Source: Basidiobolus meristosporus CBS 931.73
Taxonomy: Eukaryota > Basidiobolomycota > Basidiobolomycetes > Basidiobolales > Basidiobolaceae
DNA: 42,928 nucleotides
Reading direction: 5' to 3'
NCBI GenBank assembly: GCA_002104905.1
Contig: MCFE01000710.1
Coordinates: 1-42,928, forward strand
The notes beneath the pieces were generated by a model, which was not told the origin of the DNA, made no database searches, and saw only the letters and a list, made by a program, of their open reading frames with translations. This document shows, piece by piece, positions 21,901-30,451 of the stretch (position 1 is the first letter of the stretch; the number at the start of each line of letters is the position of its first letter). A program made the position numbers and the translations under genes.

Positions 21901-23289
21901 CCCAAGCTTCTTTTCCTCGATGAGCCTACCTCCGGTCTCGATGCTCAAGCTGCCTTCAACATCATCCGATTCATGCGCAAATTGGCCAACCAAGGACAAG
22001 CCGTCCTTTGTACCATCCATCAACCCAGTGCTGTTCTCTTTGACTTCTTCGACCACCTTTTGTTGCTCGCCCGTGGCGGTAGAACCGTGTATTTCGGCGA
22101 ATTGGGGCCTGACTCGAAGACCTTGTTGGATTTCTTTGAGCAAAATGGCGGACCCAAGTGCTCCTCGAGCGCCAACCCTGCCGAATATATTTTGGACGTT
22201 GTCAATGATAAGAAGCGTGGTATCGACTGGCCCACTGTCTGGGACAACTCGCAAGAAAAGGTTGCCGTCCAGCAAACCTTGAGCAACATCAAGCCTCTTG
22301 AACTCTCCTCCCAAGAGAAGCATGATCAACATGAATACGCTACCACATTCGGTACTCAATTGCGTGTTGTAGGCCGCAGAATGTTCACCTCCTGGTGGCG
22401 TAACATCACCTATAACTTCGGTCGTCTTATGTTCTGTCTCATCTTCTCCCTCCTCCTTGGCTTCTCCTTCTGGCAGCTTGGTAACACTCAAATGGATCTT
22501 CAGCTTCGTAACTTCGCCATCTTCCAGTCTCTTGTTATGGGAGTTATCTTCATGAACTTGGCCCAGCCCAGATACATTGATGAGCGTAATGTGTACAACC
22601 GTGAGAATTCAAGCAAGATGTATGGCTGGAAACCCTTCTGGATTTCCATCATGACTGCCGAGCTACCTTTCCTCGCAGTAACTGTCACTGTGTTCTGGCT
22701 TGTCTTCTACTGGGTTAGTGGATTCAGTGGTGATTCAGGACGTGCTTTCTACGCCTGGATCATGTATATCATCTTTGGCTTCTTCTGTGTGTCCTTGGGA
22801 CAAATGATCTCTGCCTTCTCCACATCCAAGCAAATGGCCGCTCTCCTCAATCCTTTCTTCTTCTCCATGTTGAATCTTTTCTGTGGTGTTGTTGTTCCAT
22901 ACAATGCTCTACCAGGCTTCTGGAAAGCTTGGATGTACTGGATTGATCCATTCCATTACTGGGTTGAAGGATTGGTCGTCAACGAGCTTCACGGACTTCC
23001 AGTTCGCTGTGCCAGCAACGAGTTTGTAACATTCAACCCACCCACTGGCCAGTCCTGTGTCCAATACGCCGGAAACTTCTTGGATCGCTCCCCAGGATAC
23101 CTCAATAACCCCAACGATACCATGAACTGCCAGTACTGCTCGTACTCCCTTGGTGACACTTTCTACGAACCACTCAAGTGGAGCTTCGACCACCGCTGGC
23201 GCAACTTTGGAATCATGGTTGGCTTCTGGGTCTTCAACCTTCTCTTCACTGGCTTTGTTATTTCCAGATTCCGTAGCAACCGTCGCTAA
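18910..23289 (+). CDS. PDR-type full-size ABC transporter (ABCG, Cdr/Pdr5-like)
   Basis: Intronless, 1459 residues, the usual length of fungal pleiotropic drug resistance pumps: (NBD-TMD)x2. NBD1 has the family's degenerate Walker A GRPGAGCST at 191-199 (Cys in place of Lys), signature VSGGERKRLS at 306-315 and Walker B NLWDGSTKGLD at about 327-337. TMD1 follows. NBD2 has a normal Walker A GSSGAGKTT at 873-881, a degenerate signature ISVEQRKLLTIG near 980 and Walker B LLFLDEPTSGLD near 1000. This pairing leaves one functional composite ATP site, as in Pdr5 and Cdr1. The last extracellular loop carries the Cys-rich PDR motif (NCQYCSYSLGDTFY). The product is expected at the plasma membrane, exporting lipids or xenobiotics; substrate cannot be read from sequence. 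It converges on the antizyme gene with 410 bp between the stops. Confidence 0.95.
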   Translation: MEKDTNPIDNRHSDDSEGTATSAAFDTSKEKTAHAHFERPTSNNWGEGEPDIDVLGATGEYEDLRRELSRISTIHRVTTAHSSSEATLEEGQGGDDFDLDDFLRSVAQKNEQADIKQKRIGLTFKNLTVVGDKVGKIYAPDCGTPFVGIANLFNPFAWKKKEKPAGDDEGRVILHEIDGFCKDGEMIFVLGRPGAGCSTLLRVLANERKQYKKITGEVSYGGISAEEFSKKYVGEVAYNPEDDFHFPTLTVKETMDFALKCKTPGKRLPDETKKSFVQNVRDTLLKMFGLSHTLDTLVGNEYVRGVSGGERKRLSIAEQMAARAAINLWDGSTKGLDASSALSYVKSLRIMTNIMHKATLVTIYQASENIYQEFDKVLLLDQGRCVYFGPAQEAREYFNKLGFESNPRQTTSDFLTAVTDKHERRIIPGMEKVVPQTSEELEKAYKNSSIYQRMLLERAEYENFLSSNSPDKEFRQHVSESKQKHVPNKSPYTTSYAQQIKALTLRQFQLTFGDRAALISRYVSIVVKSIIVGSVFLLLPTDTGGAFTRGGVLFFALLFNSLVAQAEIPTAMSGRSILYKHKSFAFYYPSAFYIAQMVADIPFLMVQILLFSSVLYWMAGLQADAGKFFMFMFILLVSSFSLTAYFRMFAAFSKDFDTASRYSGLVLMAYLLYTGYLIPKTQMHPWFVWIFWINPLAYGFKALMSNEFKGLKFTCNAGALIPNGPGYNDINHQACTLAGSRPGESFVDGAAYMDKALGYDADQMWVDFVAVVCFWILFSLLAMFAMEFKTFGKGGFTLSMFKRTKESEVSGNSTPENHVQVDAKIEDIALEGTDFTWHNIDYVVPAKGFPDGKQLLHKIDGWVKPGQLTALMGSSGAGKTTLLDVLAQRKSIGKVTGDIFVDSRPLGADFQRTTGYCEQMDVHNPAVTVREALQFSATLRQPPEVPQSEKYAYVEEIIHLLEMGPIADALIGDVESGVGISVEQRKLLTIGVELVAKPKLLFLDEPTSGLDAQAAFNIIRFMRKLANQGQAVLCTIHQPSAVLFDFFDHLLLLARGGRTVYFGELGPDSKTLLDFFEQNGGPKCSSSANPAEYILDVVNDKKRGIDWPTVWDNSQEKVAVQQTLSNIKPLELSSQEKHDQHEYATTFGTQLRVVGRRMFTSWWRNITYNFGRLMFCLIFSLLLGFSFWQLGNTQMDLQLRNFAIFQSLVMGVIFMNLAQPRYIDERNVYNRENSSKMYGWKPFWISIMTAELPFLAVTVTVFWLVFYWVSGFSGDSGRAFYAWIMYIIFGFFCVSLGQMISAFSTSKQMAALLNPFFFSMLNLFCGVVVPYNALPGFWKAWMYWIDPFHYWVEGLVVNELHGLPVRCASNEFVTFNPPTGQSCVQYAGNFLDRSPGYLNNPNDTMNCQYCSYSLGDTFYEPLKWSFDHRWRNFGIMVGFWVFNLLFTGFVISRFRSNRR

Positions 23290-23699
23290 CGAAAATATCC
23301 ACCTCATTATACATCATATTAATATGCATCTTCATAAATAATTCCCAGTTTTGTTCATGATTTTGAATAATAAAGGCGCTTATGAAATTACTTTTGCTCT
23401 TGGATTCTTACCCTGTGATCGATCAATGATCGAAAGTCGATGTGGGCCTATGCATGCCGGATTTCATTTAATTAGCACCTCTGGTACCCATGATAATGCA
23501 CGGGGCTGATATATTGGGTCCAATGGCCCCAATGAGTTACCTAACCCCAACATAAACAAAATAAATTACGACAAGAATGTATATATATATACGTACAAAC
23601 AAATCACGACTAGCGCTGAATAGAAAATCAGATACACTTATTCACACATTTATTCGAAATTACAGGATAGAAAGAAAACACGAATACAAATAAGAATCA
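23290..23699. other. Convergent 3' flanks of the PDR gene and antizyme
   Basis: 410 bp, AT-rich, with an AATAATAAAG element near 23366 that may serve polyadenylation of the transporter, and a TATATATATA run near 23580. No gene is seen. Confidence 0.55.
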
Positions 23700-24336
23700 C
23701 TAGATCTCGTATCCAAGAAGGATATACTTGGGATTCTGCGAGTATACTGAGGGGTGAACCATTTCAAAGCCAGCGTACATAAAGGCTCGGATCAGATTTG
23801 GGGAATCCGGATGTTGCTTCTCTAAACAGACTACCAATTTATCACAATGTAAAAACTCTTCGGCTAGCTCAAGGATGGACATGATAGTCTCCCGGAACTC
23901 GTTCTCCGCCCAGCTTTCGTAAGCAGGGGGTTGGAGGAACATGGTTCCATCCGAGATAAATGCTAGCCATTGGTTCATTGTGTGGTCTTCCAGTTTTCGA
24001 GAAGAAATAGCCAGGACCGCCGAAACGTTCTGAAGCGAACCTTTGGGATGCTTCAAGAGATCAATGACGAAATTTGAAGCACTCACTAGATTGCGGTTCA
24101 ACCCTTCGAAACTCCTTCCACCGCCACCCGCTTCTGCAGTTGAAGGGACGTCAAAAACACCACGTTGCCTTTTTACCCAACGTATAGTAGTAGTTCTCCC
24201 TACGATTCGAAGAAGTGCGGTAGAGAGAACAGAGGGCAAGGCAACTGCTACCGTTTGATTGAAGAGAATCATGAGTATTGCGACTCATGTCTTGCATTGG
24301 TATAGATATTTCGGAACTGAGATTAAGAGCAACCAT
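23700..24336 (-). CDS. OAZ: Ornithine decarboxylase antizyme, expressed by +1 programmed frameshift
   Basis: Antizyme binds ornithine decarboxylase monomers, delivers them to the proteasome and limits polyamine uptake. ORF1 runs from ATG 24336 to a TGA at 24153-24151 (61 residues). ORF2 continues in the +1 frame from 24152 to 23700 (150 residues), so the shifted product is 211 residues. The shift site reads TGG TGT TTT TGA C, closely like the animal TGG TGC TCC TGA site. The ORF2 product carries the family core: FISDGTMFLQPP, then ILELAEEFLHCDKLVVCLEK, then LIRAFMYAGFEMVHP. No other ATG occurs on this strand between 24336 and 24888. Frameshifting rises with polyamine level in all studied relatives, making this a feedback sensor. 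The site and the two-frame layout are seen directly; polyamine dependence is family knowledge. Confidence 0.92.
24151..24162 (-). other. +1 ribosomal frameshift site of antizyme
   Basis: On the minus strand the codons are TGG TGT TTT TGA, the stop being the zero-frame terminator. The next base is C and the +1 frame reads GAC GTC CCT. The run of five T lets a Phe tRNA on TTT re-pair perfectly with TTT one base downstream while the slow TGA occupies the A site. Confidence 0.88.
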
Positions 24337-24890
24337 TGAATATGTCGTTCGGTTAAAGCGGAAGCTGAAGAGTGTTTTGAGTTTGGGCAGATAGCGAGTG
24401 GAGGCTTGGAGCAATATGTCTTGAGAGTAGTATGGCTTAGTTGTTAAAGTAACTGATACTACTACTACTACTGTTGGAGAGCTTGGGTTTGGAGGCCTTG
24501 CTGTAAATAGAGGAAGAAGAGAAAAGAAGAATCACCAAAAACTGGGCCAGCGCGTCTTACAAAGGGTTGATAATCCTTGCTTGGATTACCAAAAATACGT
24601 GGGTGGGTTGTGAAAACGGTACGAGAAAAAAGCTTCTTAGAACTGACCAAGTAGGTCGGTTTAGTTGTAGTTATTTAACGAAAGTTGAATTGGACGTTGG
24701 TTAAAATGCAGCTGAATTGGTCCTTGGACGAATGAGCTGAGTACTTGCTAGTGAAAAGTGAAACTGCGGAGTCTGCTTAGAGCAATCGAGTAAACCTTGG
24801 ATACTTTAGAAAGGACCTTACAAATCACTGGCTAATGTCGTTTTGTCCTTTATATCGCGGAATCAACCAGGGGCCACCATTGGGTACCAC
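24337..24890 (-). promoter_or_regulatory. Long AUG-free antizyme leader with TATA box and possible 5' UTR intron
   Basis: A TATAAA on the minus strand at 24854-24849 is followed by about 510 nt without a single ATG up to the ORF1 start; the nearest upstream ATG (24888) lies outside the transcript if this TATA is used. A plausible 5' UTR intron is 24560-24501, with GTAAGA donor, a long pyrimidine tract and TTTACAG acceptor. A (ACT)5 microsatellite lies at 24458-24472. Confidence 0.5.
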
Positions 24891-25909
24891 CCCTTTTTCC
24901 TGGGTTTCTAACCTGCATGTTGCACAGATTTCAGGCGAGGCGATTGATCCCTATCCTATCAACATCCAACGATAGGAGGATAGCCATTGGCCTAGGAAAT
25001 CATCGATTTGTGTTATTGATGAATAATAGTGATTCTACGTTCATATTCTCTCCAAATAAGGAAAATACATAATAAAGATTGTTTAGCGAAGGGCCTACAC
25101 CCCAACAGCTGTGGCGCTGTGGATGGCAAACCAGATTTTCCAATATTATCCGTAGCCAAATTCCCAAAATATCTGGCAAATGGGGTTGTTTCGCTTCTTG
25201 CAAAACTCCCGTTTTGTAAGTACATTATCGATTGTCGCAGCTTTAATCTTACGAATGCTTGGCTGATTTAGCCGATCTTGTCGGACTGCCCGCAATTGGT
25301 CAAATTTTCATTTTCACTTTTGCGGTGGTTGGTGGAGCTGAGTAAGCCTAATCATCTTGGAAAGAATTCCAACAGGCTCGGTTGGATACGATCCTGTGTT
25401 TCTCTGAGACACTGCTTTTAGCCTGTTTCTTCCCAAAGATGAGCAGTCACCCAGCAACCAGACAATTATATAGTGAACATATAACTGTCTCAATAGTAAT
25501 CATATGGTGGAGGAAGCTAACCAAAAATGGCTAACTGAGAATGAGATTTATTTCATGCTATAAACATATTCTAAGCGCACTTGGGAATTTGGTTTCGGCT
25601 TGGCTGCTAGTGAGAAAAAAACTTGCAAATGGCGCATTGTAATTCCTGGACCGTCGTTACGGTGATTGGACAACCTGAAGCAACCGGGATTATGGTTCTG
25701 GGTTATTTCGAGTGAACGCATTATTATTGAGAGACGGGTGATTTATTTTTGTTGAATGCCAAGGTACGAAAGTAATGAGTGAATGCTTTACATATATTTA
25801 CCGGTCACCTTTCGAAGTTCGATGATTAATAAAATGAAGTGAATGTCAGATAGCTAGTGCATGTGCCTCTCATAGCAATGATGTGATTATGATGCGGGAT
25901 TGTGTGGAT
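24891..25909. other. Intergenic region between antizyme promoter and citrate synthase 3' end
   Basis: About 1 kb containing the distal antizyme promoter and the citrate synthase 3' UTR. Several ORFs of 60-80 codons overlap at 25000-25270 on both strands without domains or splice support. No RNA gene or repeat is recognised. Confidence 0.55.
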
Positions 25910-27484
25910 TTAGGCAGAGGCGGAGGCGGCCTTGGGTTGAGTTTCGACATCAAAGAGAGCCTTGATGTTCTCAGTGCTCAAGGACTTAGGGCGCTCAATG
26001 GGCATACCCAAAGCACGATCCCAAATAAGCTGAGAGAGAACGCCTAGACCACGGGAAACACCGAAGAGGACGGTGTAGAAGTCTTGCTCAACCAAACCGT
26101 AGTGTTGAAGGAGAACACCGGAGTGAGCATCAACGTTGGGCCAGGGGTTCTTGGTCTTGCCGTGCTCAGTGAGGACGCCAGGAACAATCTTGTACAATTG
26201 GCTAACCAACTTGAAGGTAGGGTCATTGGGCAAGTGCTTCAAGGCGAATTCACGTTGGCATGCGTAACGAGGATCGGTCTTACGAAGAACGGCGTGACCA
26301 TATCCGGGAACAACACGTCCAGACTTGAGGGTCTTCCAGACATACTCCTTGATGGTTTCATCAGAGTGGTCGCCAGCGCCAAGCTCCTTGCGCATCTCCA
26401 AAATCCAGCGCAAGACTTCTTGGTTAGCAAGGCCGTGAAGAGGACCAGCCAATCCATTAAGGCCAGAGGCAAAGGAAAGGTAGGGGTCGGAAAGGGCGGA
26501 TCCAACCAAATGGGTAGTGTGTGCACTGACATTACCACCTTCGTGGTCAGTGTGAATGGTAAGATACAAACGCATCAATTCGACGAATTCCTTGTTGTCA
26601 CCCAATCCCAAAACAGTAGCCATGTTGTGGCCATAATCGGCGTTGGGGTTAAGGGCAGGGAGCTTGCCATCCTTGAAGACATTCTGGTAAATACGACCAG
26701 CAATGTTGGGAAGCTTGGCAATCAAGTTCATGGAATCTTCATAGGTGTATTCCCAGTACTTGGACTTGTGGATACCTTGATGGTAGGCCTTGGCGAAGGT
26801 AGATTCGCTTTGGAGGGCGGTAACGGCAAGGGAGAACTGGGTCATAGGATGGACGGTCTTGGGGCAACGGTCCAAAAGGTCCTCGACAAATTCGGGGATT
26901 TGAGCGCGAGAAGCCCACTCAGCAGAGAGCTGGTTGACTTGATCTTGGGTGGGGATCTCACCGGTAACCAAAAGCCAGAAAAGAGCTTCGGGGAGAGGCT
27001 CTTCACCGCCAGGGGCGGCTGGGAGCTTTTGTTGGCATTCAGGAATGGTCATGCCACGGAAACGGATACCCTCCTCGGGATCCAAAACGGAACCCTCCCA
27101 AATAAGGCCCTTGATACCTCTCATACCACCGTAGACCATATCAACGGTAACATTGCCCAAAACCTTGGATCCATGCTCCTTCTTGATTCTTTTGACCTCT
27201 TCCTGTTTCTCGGGGATAAGTTCACTAAGACGATCTCTCAAACCCTATTGTTGTGTTGAAAAAGGTCAATCAATGTAACATGCCAAATTCAGATTAATGA
27301 AATCAATGCTTACAGAGTTGGCGGGAGTCGAGTAAGCACGAACAGCAGTAGCAGCGAACTGGCGGCGAGCAGTAAGCTAGTAGAGATCAAAAGAGAGTCA
27401 GCAATGTTATGCAAAAGCATGTGTACTGGAAAGCGTGGCAACCTTAAGGAAAGATGTGGAAGCAGAAGAGCGGAGGAAAGACAT
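25910..27484 (-). CDS. CIT1: Mitochondrial citrate synthase
   Basis: Condenses acetyl-CoA and oxaloacetate to citrate in the matrix, the first step of the TCA cycle. Three exons, 27484-27443, 27376-27314 and 27244-25910, give 479 residues, the typical length. The two small 5' exons encode the transit peptide ([14 protein letters not shown] then [16 protein letters not shown]), basic and Ser/Ala-rich. Catalytic and family motifs: [38 protein letters not shown] with the first catalytic His, the signature [13 protein letters not shown] with the second, and [13 protein letters not shown] with the catalytic Asp. The C-terminus is not a peroxisomal SKL-type signal, supporting a mitochondrial form. 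A TATAAATA box lies about 70 nt upstream. A 391-codon antisense ORF is a shadow. Confidence 0.96.
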
Positions 27485-27552
27485 TATGAATCAAGACTTG
27501 GACCCTATGAGAAAGGCGAACTTCGTGATTTCCAACAAGGAACCGCTTCCTC

Positions 27553-27560
27553 TATTTATA
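27553..27560 (-). promoter_or_regulatory. TATA box of citrate synthase
   Basis: On the minus strand the sequence reads TATAAATA, a near-ideal TATA element, 69 nt before the start codon at 27484. This fits a strongly expressed gene with a short leader. Confidence 0.65.
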
Positions 27561-29438
27561 CACAAATTCGCAATCAAACAGATTTTTTGATCAGCGAATA
27601 ATACAACAGATTGGAATTTAGTTTATCATTTCGATTTCATTATTACCAAAGCTGGGGTAAACCCTCAATGTTAAGCTACCACATCAGAATATCCCGGACA
27701 GAATAAGGAAACTCCTATGACTGTCCGTTTTGAATAGCATTCTATTGAGTTGTTTGCATGTCAAACCGAACTGACCTGTTCATTGGAACGTGTTGGCAGG
27801 TTCGGGGGTTCATTCATATGGAATAGCGCTTGATGCCTTCTATCGGAAAGCTGGTTGCCGAAATTAGTGAATTGACTTTCTGAGCCAGTGGAGATACATC
27901 ATTTCTGTGTAACGCCAAAATCACTTTATCACCAAGAACCCCAGAGAGGATCCGCTTGGATAGAGGTCAGTGACCTTGCTTCGATGGTACCACATCGATT
28001 AGGTAAATGGAAATGGCCGTAATGCTCCCGCACTTGATTCAATTGCCACTTATCTGATCCAGAGTTGGTTAATTGAAGGATTGCTGGTTAAAGTTGAATA
28101 ATCAGTGTCTTTGGGGATAAATTGTTCAACTGACATGGTGAAGCATGGGGTTCCTCGATTAACCTAAAAACGTACCAACTGCCATGTAGGGAAACCATGA
28201 GGCTGTCAGGTGAGCTATGGTGCGGCTAATCTTGGCAAGTTTATCGGATAATTGGCCTCCAGATAATTGTTGTTACCCACCAGCTTGCAACCCACCCACC
28301 TCTCTGTGTTACTACTTGGTGTTTTCATCACAAGGACGTCATTTTCCGTGCTCTTCATTTCCACCCTCCAACTTGTCTAACAGCTGTCAAATTTTCTCTG
28401 CACAATTTCGCCTGCCGCACTACTTTATTCTCAATGTGGGGTAATGGTTGGTGATTGTCAAATGAAATCCTAGGGCCAATCGGAACAACATGTAGCATTG
28501 TTTGTGTTGGGGATATCGGTGAGCAAGGTATGGGAATCAGAAAAATGGGTTTCGGTTAAATTAGGCGTTTTGTGCGCTGAGTAGGCTTTGTAGTCACATG
28601 ATACCACCAGTGGTTCATTTATCCGGAGGTGTCATGGTTTCCCATTCAAATGCCGAGCTTCTCAGGTGCCAAGTCTTGCTCATACCTTGCCACACGCATT
28701 TGGATATAAGTACGCATGAATTCCACCGAAATCACATCAAGTCGGTACACGCTGCTATATGCCATGCGATTATAATAGATATCATTCAAGGGTAATCATG
28801 CATGCCCAAGTGGGATCAAATTTGATTTATTCAACAGACAGTCGGAATAATGGATATTCCCGCTAAAGTTGGATAAGAATTTGGATGAAATGAAGCGTGG
28901 TAAAGTTCGGAGAGTACCGTAGCTTATTCGCTATCTGAAAAGTAGCGGAGATCCCCGGTTCACTCCGAACATTGGAGGTTCAAGGATAACGAGTTGTAAT
29001 AGTTCTAGATCACAGAGAGCATAGCCGTTTAACGCAGTATAGGCCCAAGTTTTCATCTTCAATGCATCTTATCCGTAGTGATCAGTGTTCATTAATTTGA
29101 CTATATTATGATAACGTAACTTTAATACCAGACATGCTGACCAACCACGTACCGATATATACATATAAGAGCCGTGTATATCCCATAGGTATGCGTGGAT
29201 TGATAATTAAGCAACTCGGATTAGATTGCGAATTGAGTAAATGGGACTTTGCGATCTACCATTGTGAGTAGGGCTGTGAGTAGGGCAATTTGGGACTATG
29301 ATTGTCAGTATTCCTTCATCAAATTCATACCAACACTGTAGCTTAACGATCGCAAAAGAAATCACCGACATTTTATTACAGACAAAAGAAATGTATCGAA
29401 GTATGGCAGGAGCAAATATATAGAATATAGGTGTACAT
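27561..29438. other. Longest gene-free stretch: citrate synthase upstream region and SmD3 3' flank
   Basis: 1.9 kb with no supportable protein gene. A 75-codon ORF at 28217-28444 is Cys/Pro/Ser-rich and has no relatives I recognise. A hairpin with 8-bp perfect arms is at 28905-28912 and 28963-28970, enclosing two mutually exclusive small hairpins; it lacks tRNA features. A GTGAGTAGGGC direct repeat lies near 29264-29286. An unannotated non-coding RNA cannot be excluded. Confidence 0.5.
28905..28970. other. Inverted repeat with 8-bp arms
   Basis: GTTCGGAG at 28905-28912 is matched by CTCCGAAC at 28963-28970. The 50-nt interior contains TAGC and GCTA blocks that can pair in two alternative ways. 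Observed directly; whether it is transcribed is unknown. Confidence 0.4.
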
Positions 29439-29972
29439 CTAGTGAGGGCCACGACCTCTGGCAATTCCGCCGCGACCGCCTCGTCCTCTAGCTAAAAATT
29501 ATGGGAAGCCGCATTAATATCGTGAATATAGTGAATTCTTAATCTACTATCACTCTACCTTGAGCTCGAGCTACGGTTGCTTTACCACGACCCAATCCTA
29601 TTCCCCTTCCTTTTGACGCACCAGGCCCAGCCTTCTTGAACATTGGCGCGTTTTTAAGCATATCTGGAACAATGAAGTATCTGACGTGCGAGCCGCGGAT
29701 ATATACTTGTTCTAATTGAGAAACACGTCCGTCTCTAGCCGTCACTGTGATCTCCTTTAGTTGACAATTCATGTTGTCTTCCACTATTATGTTGCGCGTA
29801 GAGTAGATTTAGATGAGAGATTAGATCAAACAAAAAGAGACAGTAAGGAAAATGACGAAAGATTCGAACCTTCGAAGAGCTTTCCGCGGTATACATAGCC
29901 TGTCTTTAGCTCTATGGTAATGATATGGCCTTGTGCTTCGTGAAGTAGCTTGATGGGGACACCAATCGACAT
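29439..29972 (-). CDS. SMD3: Small nuclear ribonucleoprotein Sm D3
   Basis: Core Sm-ring protein of spliceosomal snRNPs. Three exons, 29972-29870, 29783-29559 and 29491-29439, give 126 residues. Sm1 motif: [20 protein letters not shown]; the junction codon is split and restores VEDNMNCQL. Sm2 motif: [18 protein letters not shown] with the invariant IRG. After NAPMFKK the tail is a Gly/Arg extension ([12 protein letters not shown], then [17 protein letters not shown]), the expected symmetric-dimethylarginine region for SMN-type assembly. The first intron is the longest here (86 nt) and starts with the unusual donor GTTCGA. The last intron removes a TAG that would otherwise truncate the RG tail. 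The start is the only ATG giving the canonical [13 protein letters not shown] opening. It is divergent from SEC24. Confidence 0.95.
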
Positions 29973-30451
29973 TTTATGCTAAGATTAGGCAAGCGAAAAG
30001 AGGTGTTAAAGGAACAATATGATGGTAACTACAGCTCGCGTACATATTCCTTACCTGAGTAAGTGATTTTTTTACCAATCTTTTAGTACGAACTCGGGTG
30101 AAAACATTTTTTTATTGAATGGGACTTCGCGGCAACTCAACCTAAATTTAGTCAATCATTGAAGCGTACATAGTGTATATATCATCATTCGCAGGTGATT
30201 TTAACCTGGAGGCTAATCAAGTTGCAATGGAACTTCGCATTAATTATTTCTTTTCTGAATATACGTGTCAACGAGTTGGGTGATCCTCGAGTTTTTATGA
30301 GGCATACTGCTAAATATATCAACCAACCAACCAACCAACCACATCACTGTTGACTTGTATTTCAGAAGAGTCTCTTTTTCTAACCAGTCTTGGCTAGTAA
30401 TCTTAGCTATAAGATTGTAGTTTCATCTGCTAGAAGACAATTAGCTGTAGT
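29973..30451. promoter_or_regulatory. Divergent promoter region SMD3 / SEC24
   Basis: 479 bp between two divergent essential genes. It contains a (CAAC)5 microsatellite at 30320-30341 near the SEC24 side. No clear TATA box is visible for either gene, as is common for constitutive housekeeping promoters. Confidence 0.5.
30320..30341 (+). repeat. Tetranucleotide microsatellite (CAAC)5
   Basis: Five uninterrupted CAAC units followed by CA, about 110 bp before the SEC24 ATG. Likely within the promoter or 5' leader. Confidence 0.95.

Noticed and set aside
21553-22491. 312-codon antisense ORF over the PDR transporter
   Set aside because: Lies entirely within the second nucleotide-binding domain region and has no features of its own.
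24468-24650. 60-codon ORF in the antizyme leader as an extra coding exon
   Set aside because: It has no ATG in any frame upstream; the sequence is better explained as 5' leader with a possible intron.
26084-27259. 391-codon antisense ORF over citrate synthase
   Set aside because: The opposite strand has all citrate synthase motifs, a transit peptide and a TATA box; the antisense ORF is a codon-bias shadow.
28217-28444. 75-codon ORF in the citrate synthase upstream region
   Set aside because: Random-looking composition, no signal peptide, domain, or splice continuation.
28905-28985. Possible tRNA with a GGTTCACTCC T-arm
   Set aside because: Arms pair at 66 nt, too short for a cloverleaf, and T-loop position 58 is not A; no anticodon stem forms.
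29855-29885. tRNA B-box-like GGTTCGAATC on the minus strand
   Set aside because: It is the SMD3 exon 1/intron 1 junction; no acceptor stem, anticodon arm or A box surrounds it.
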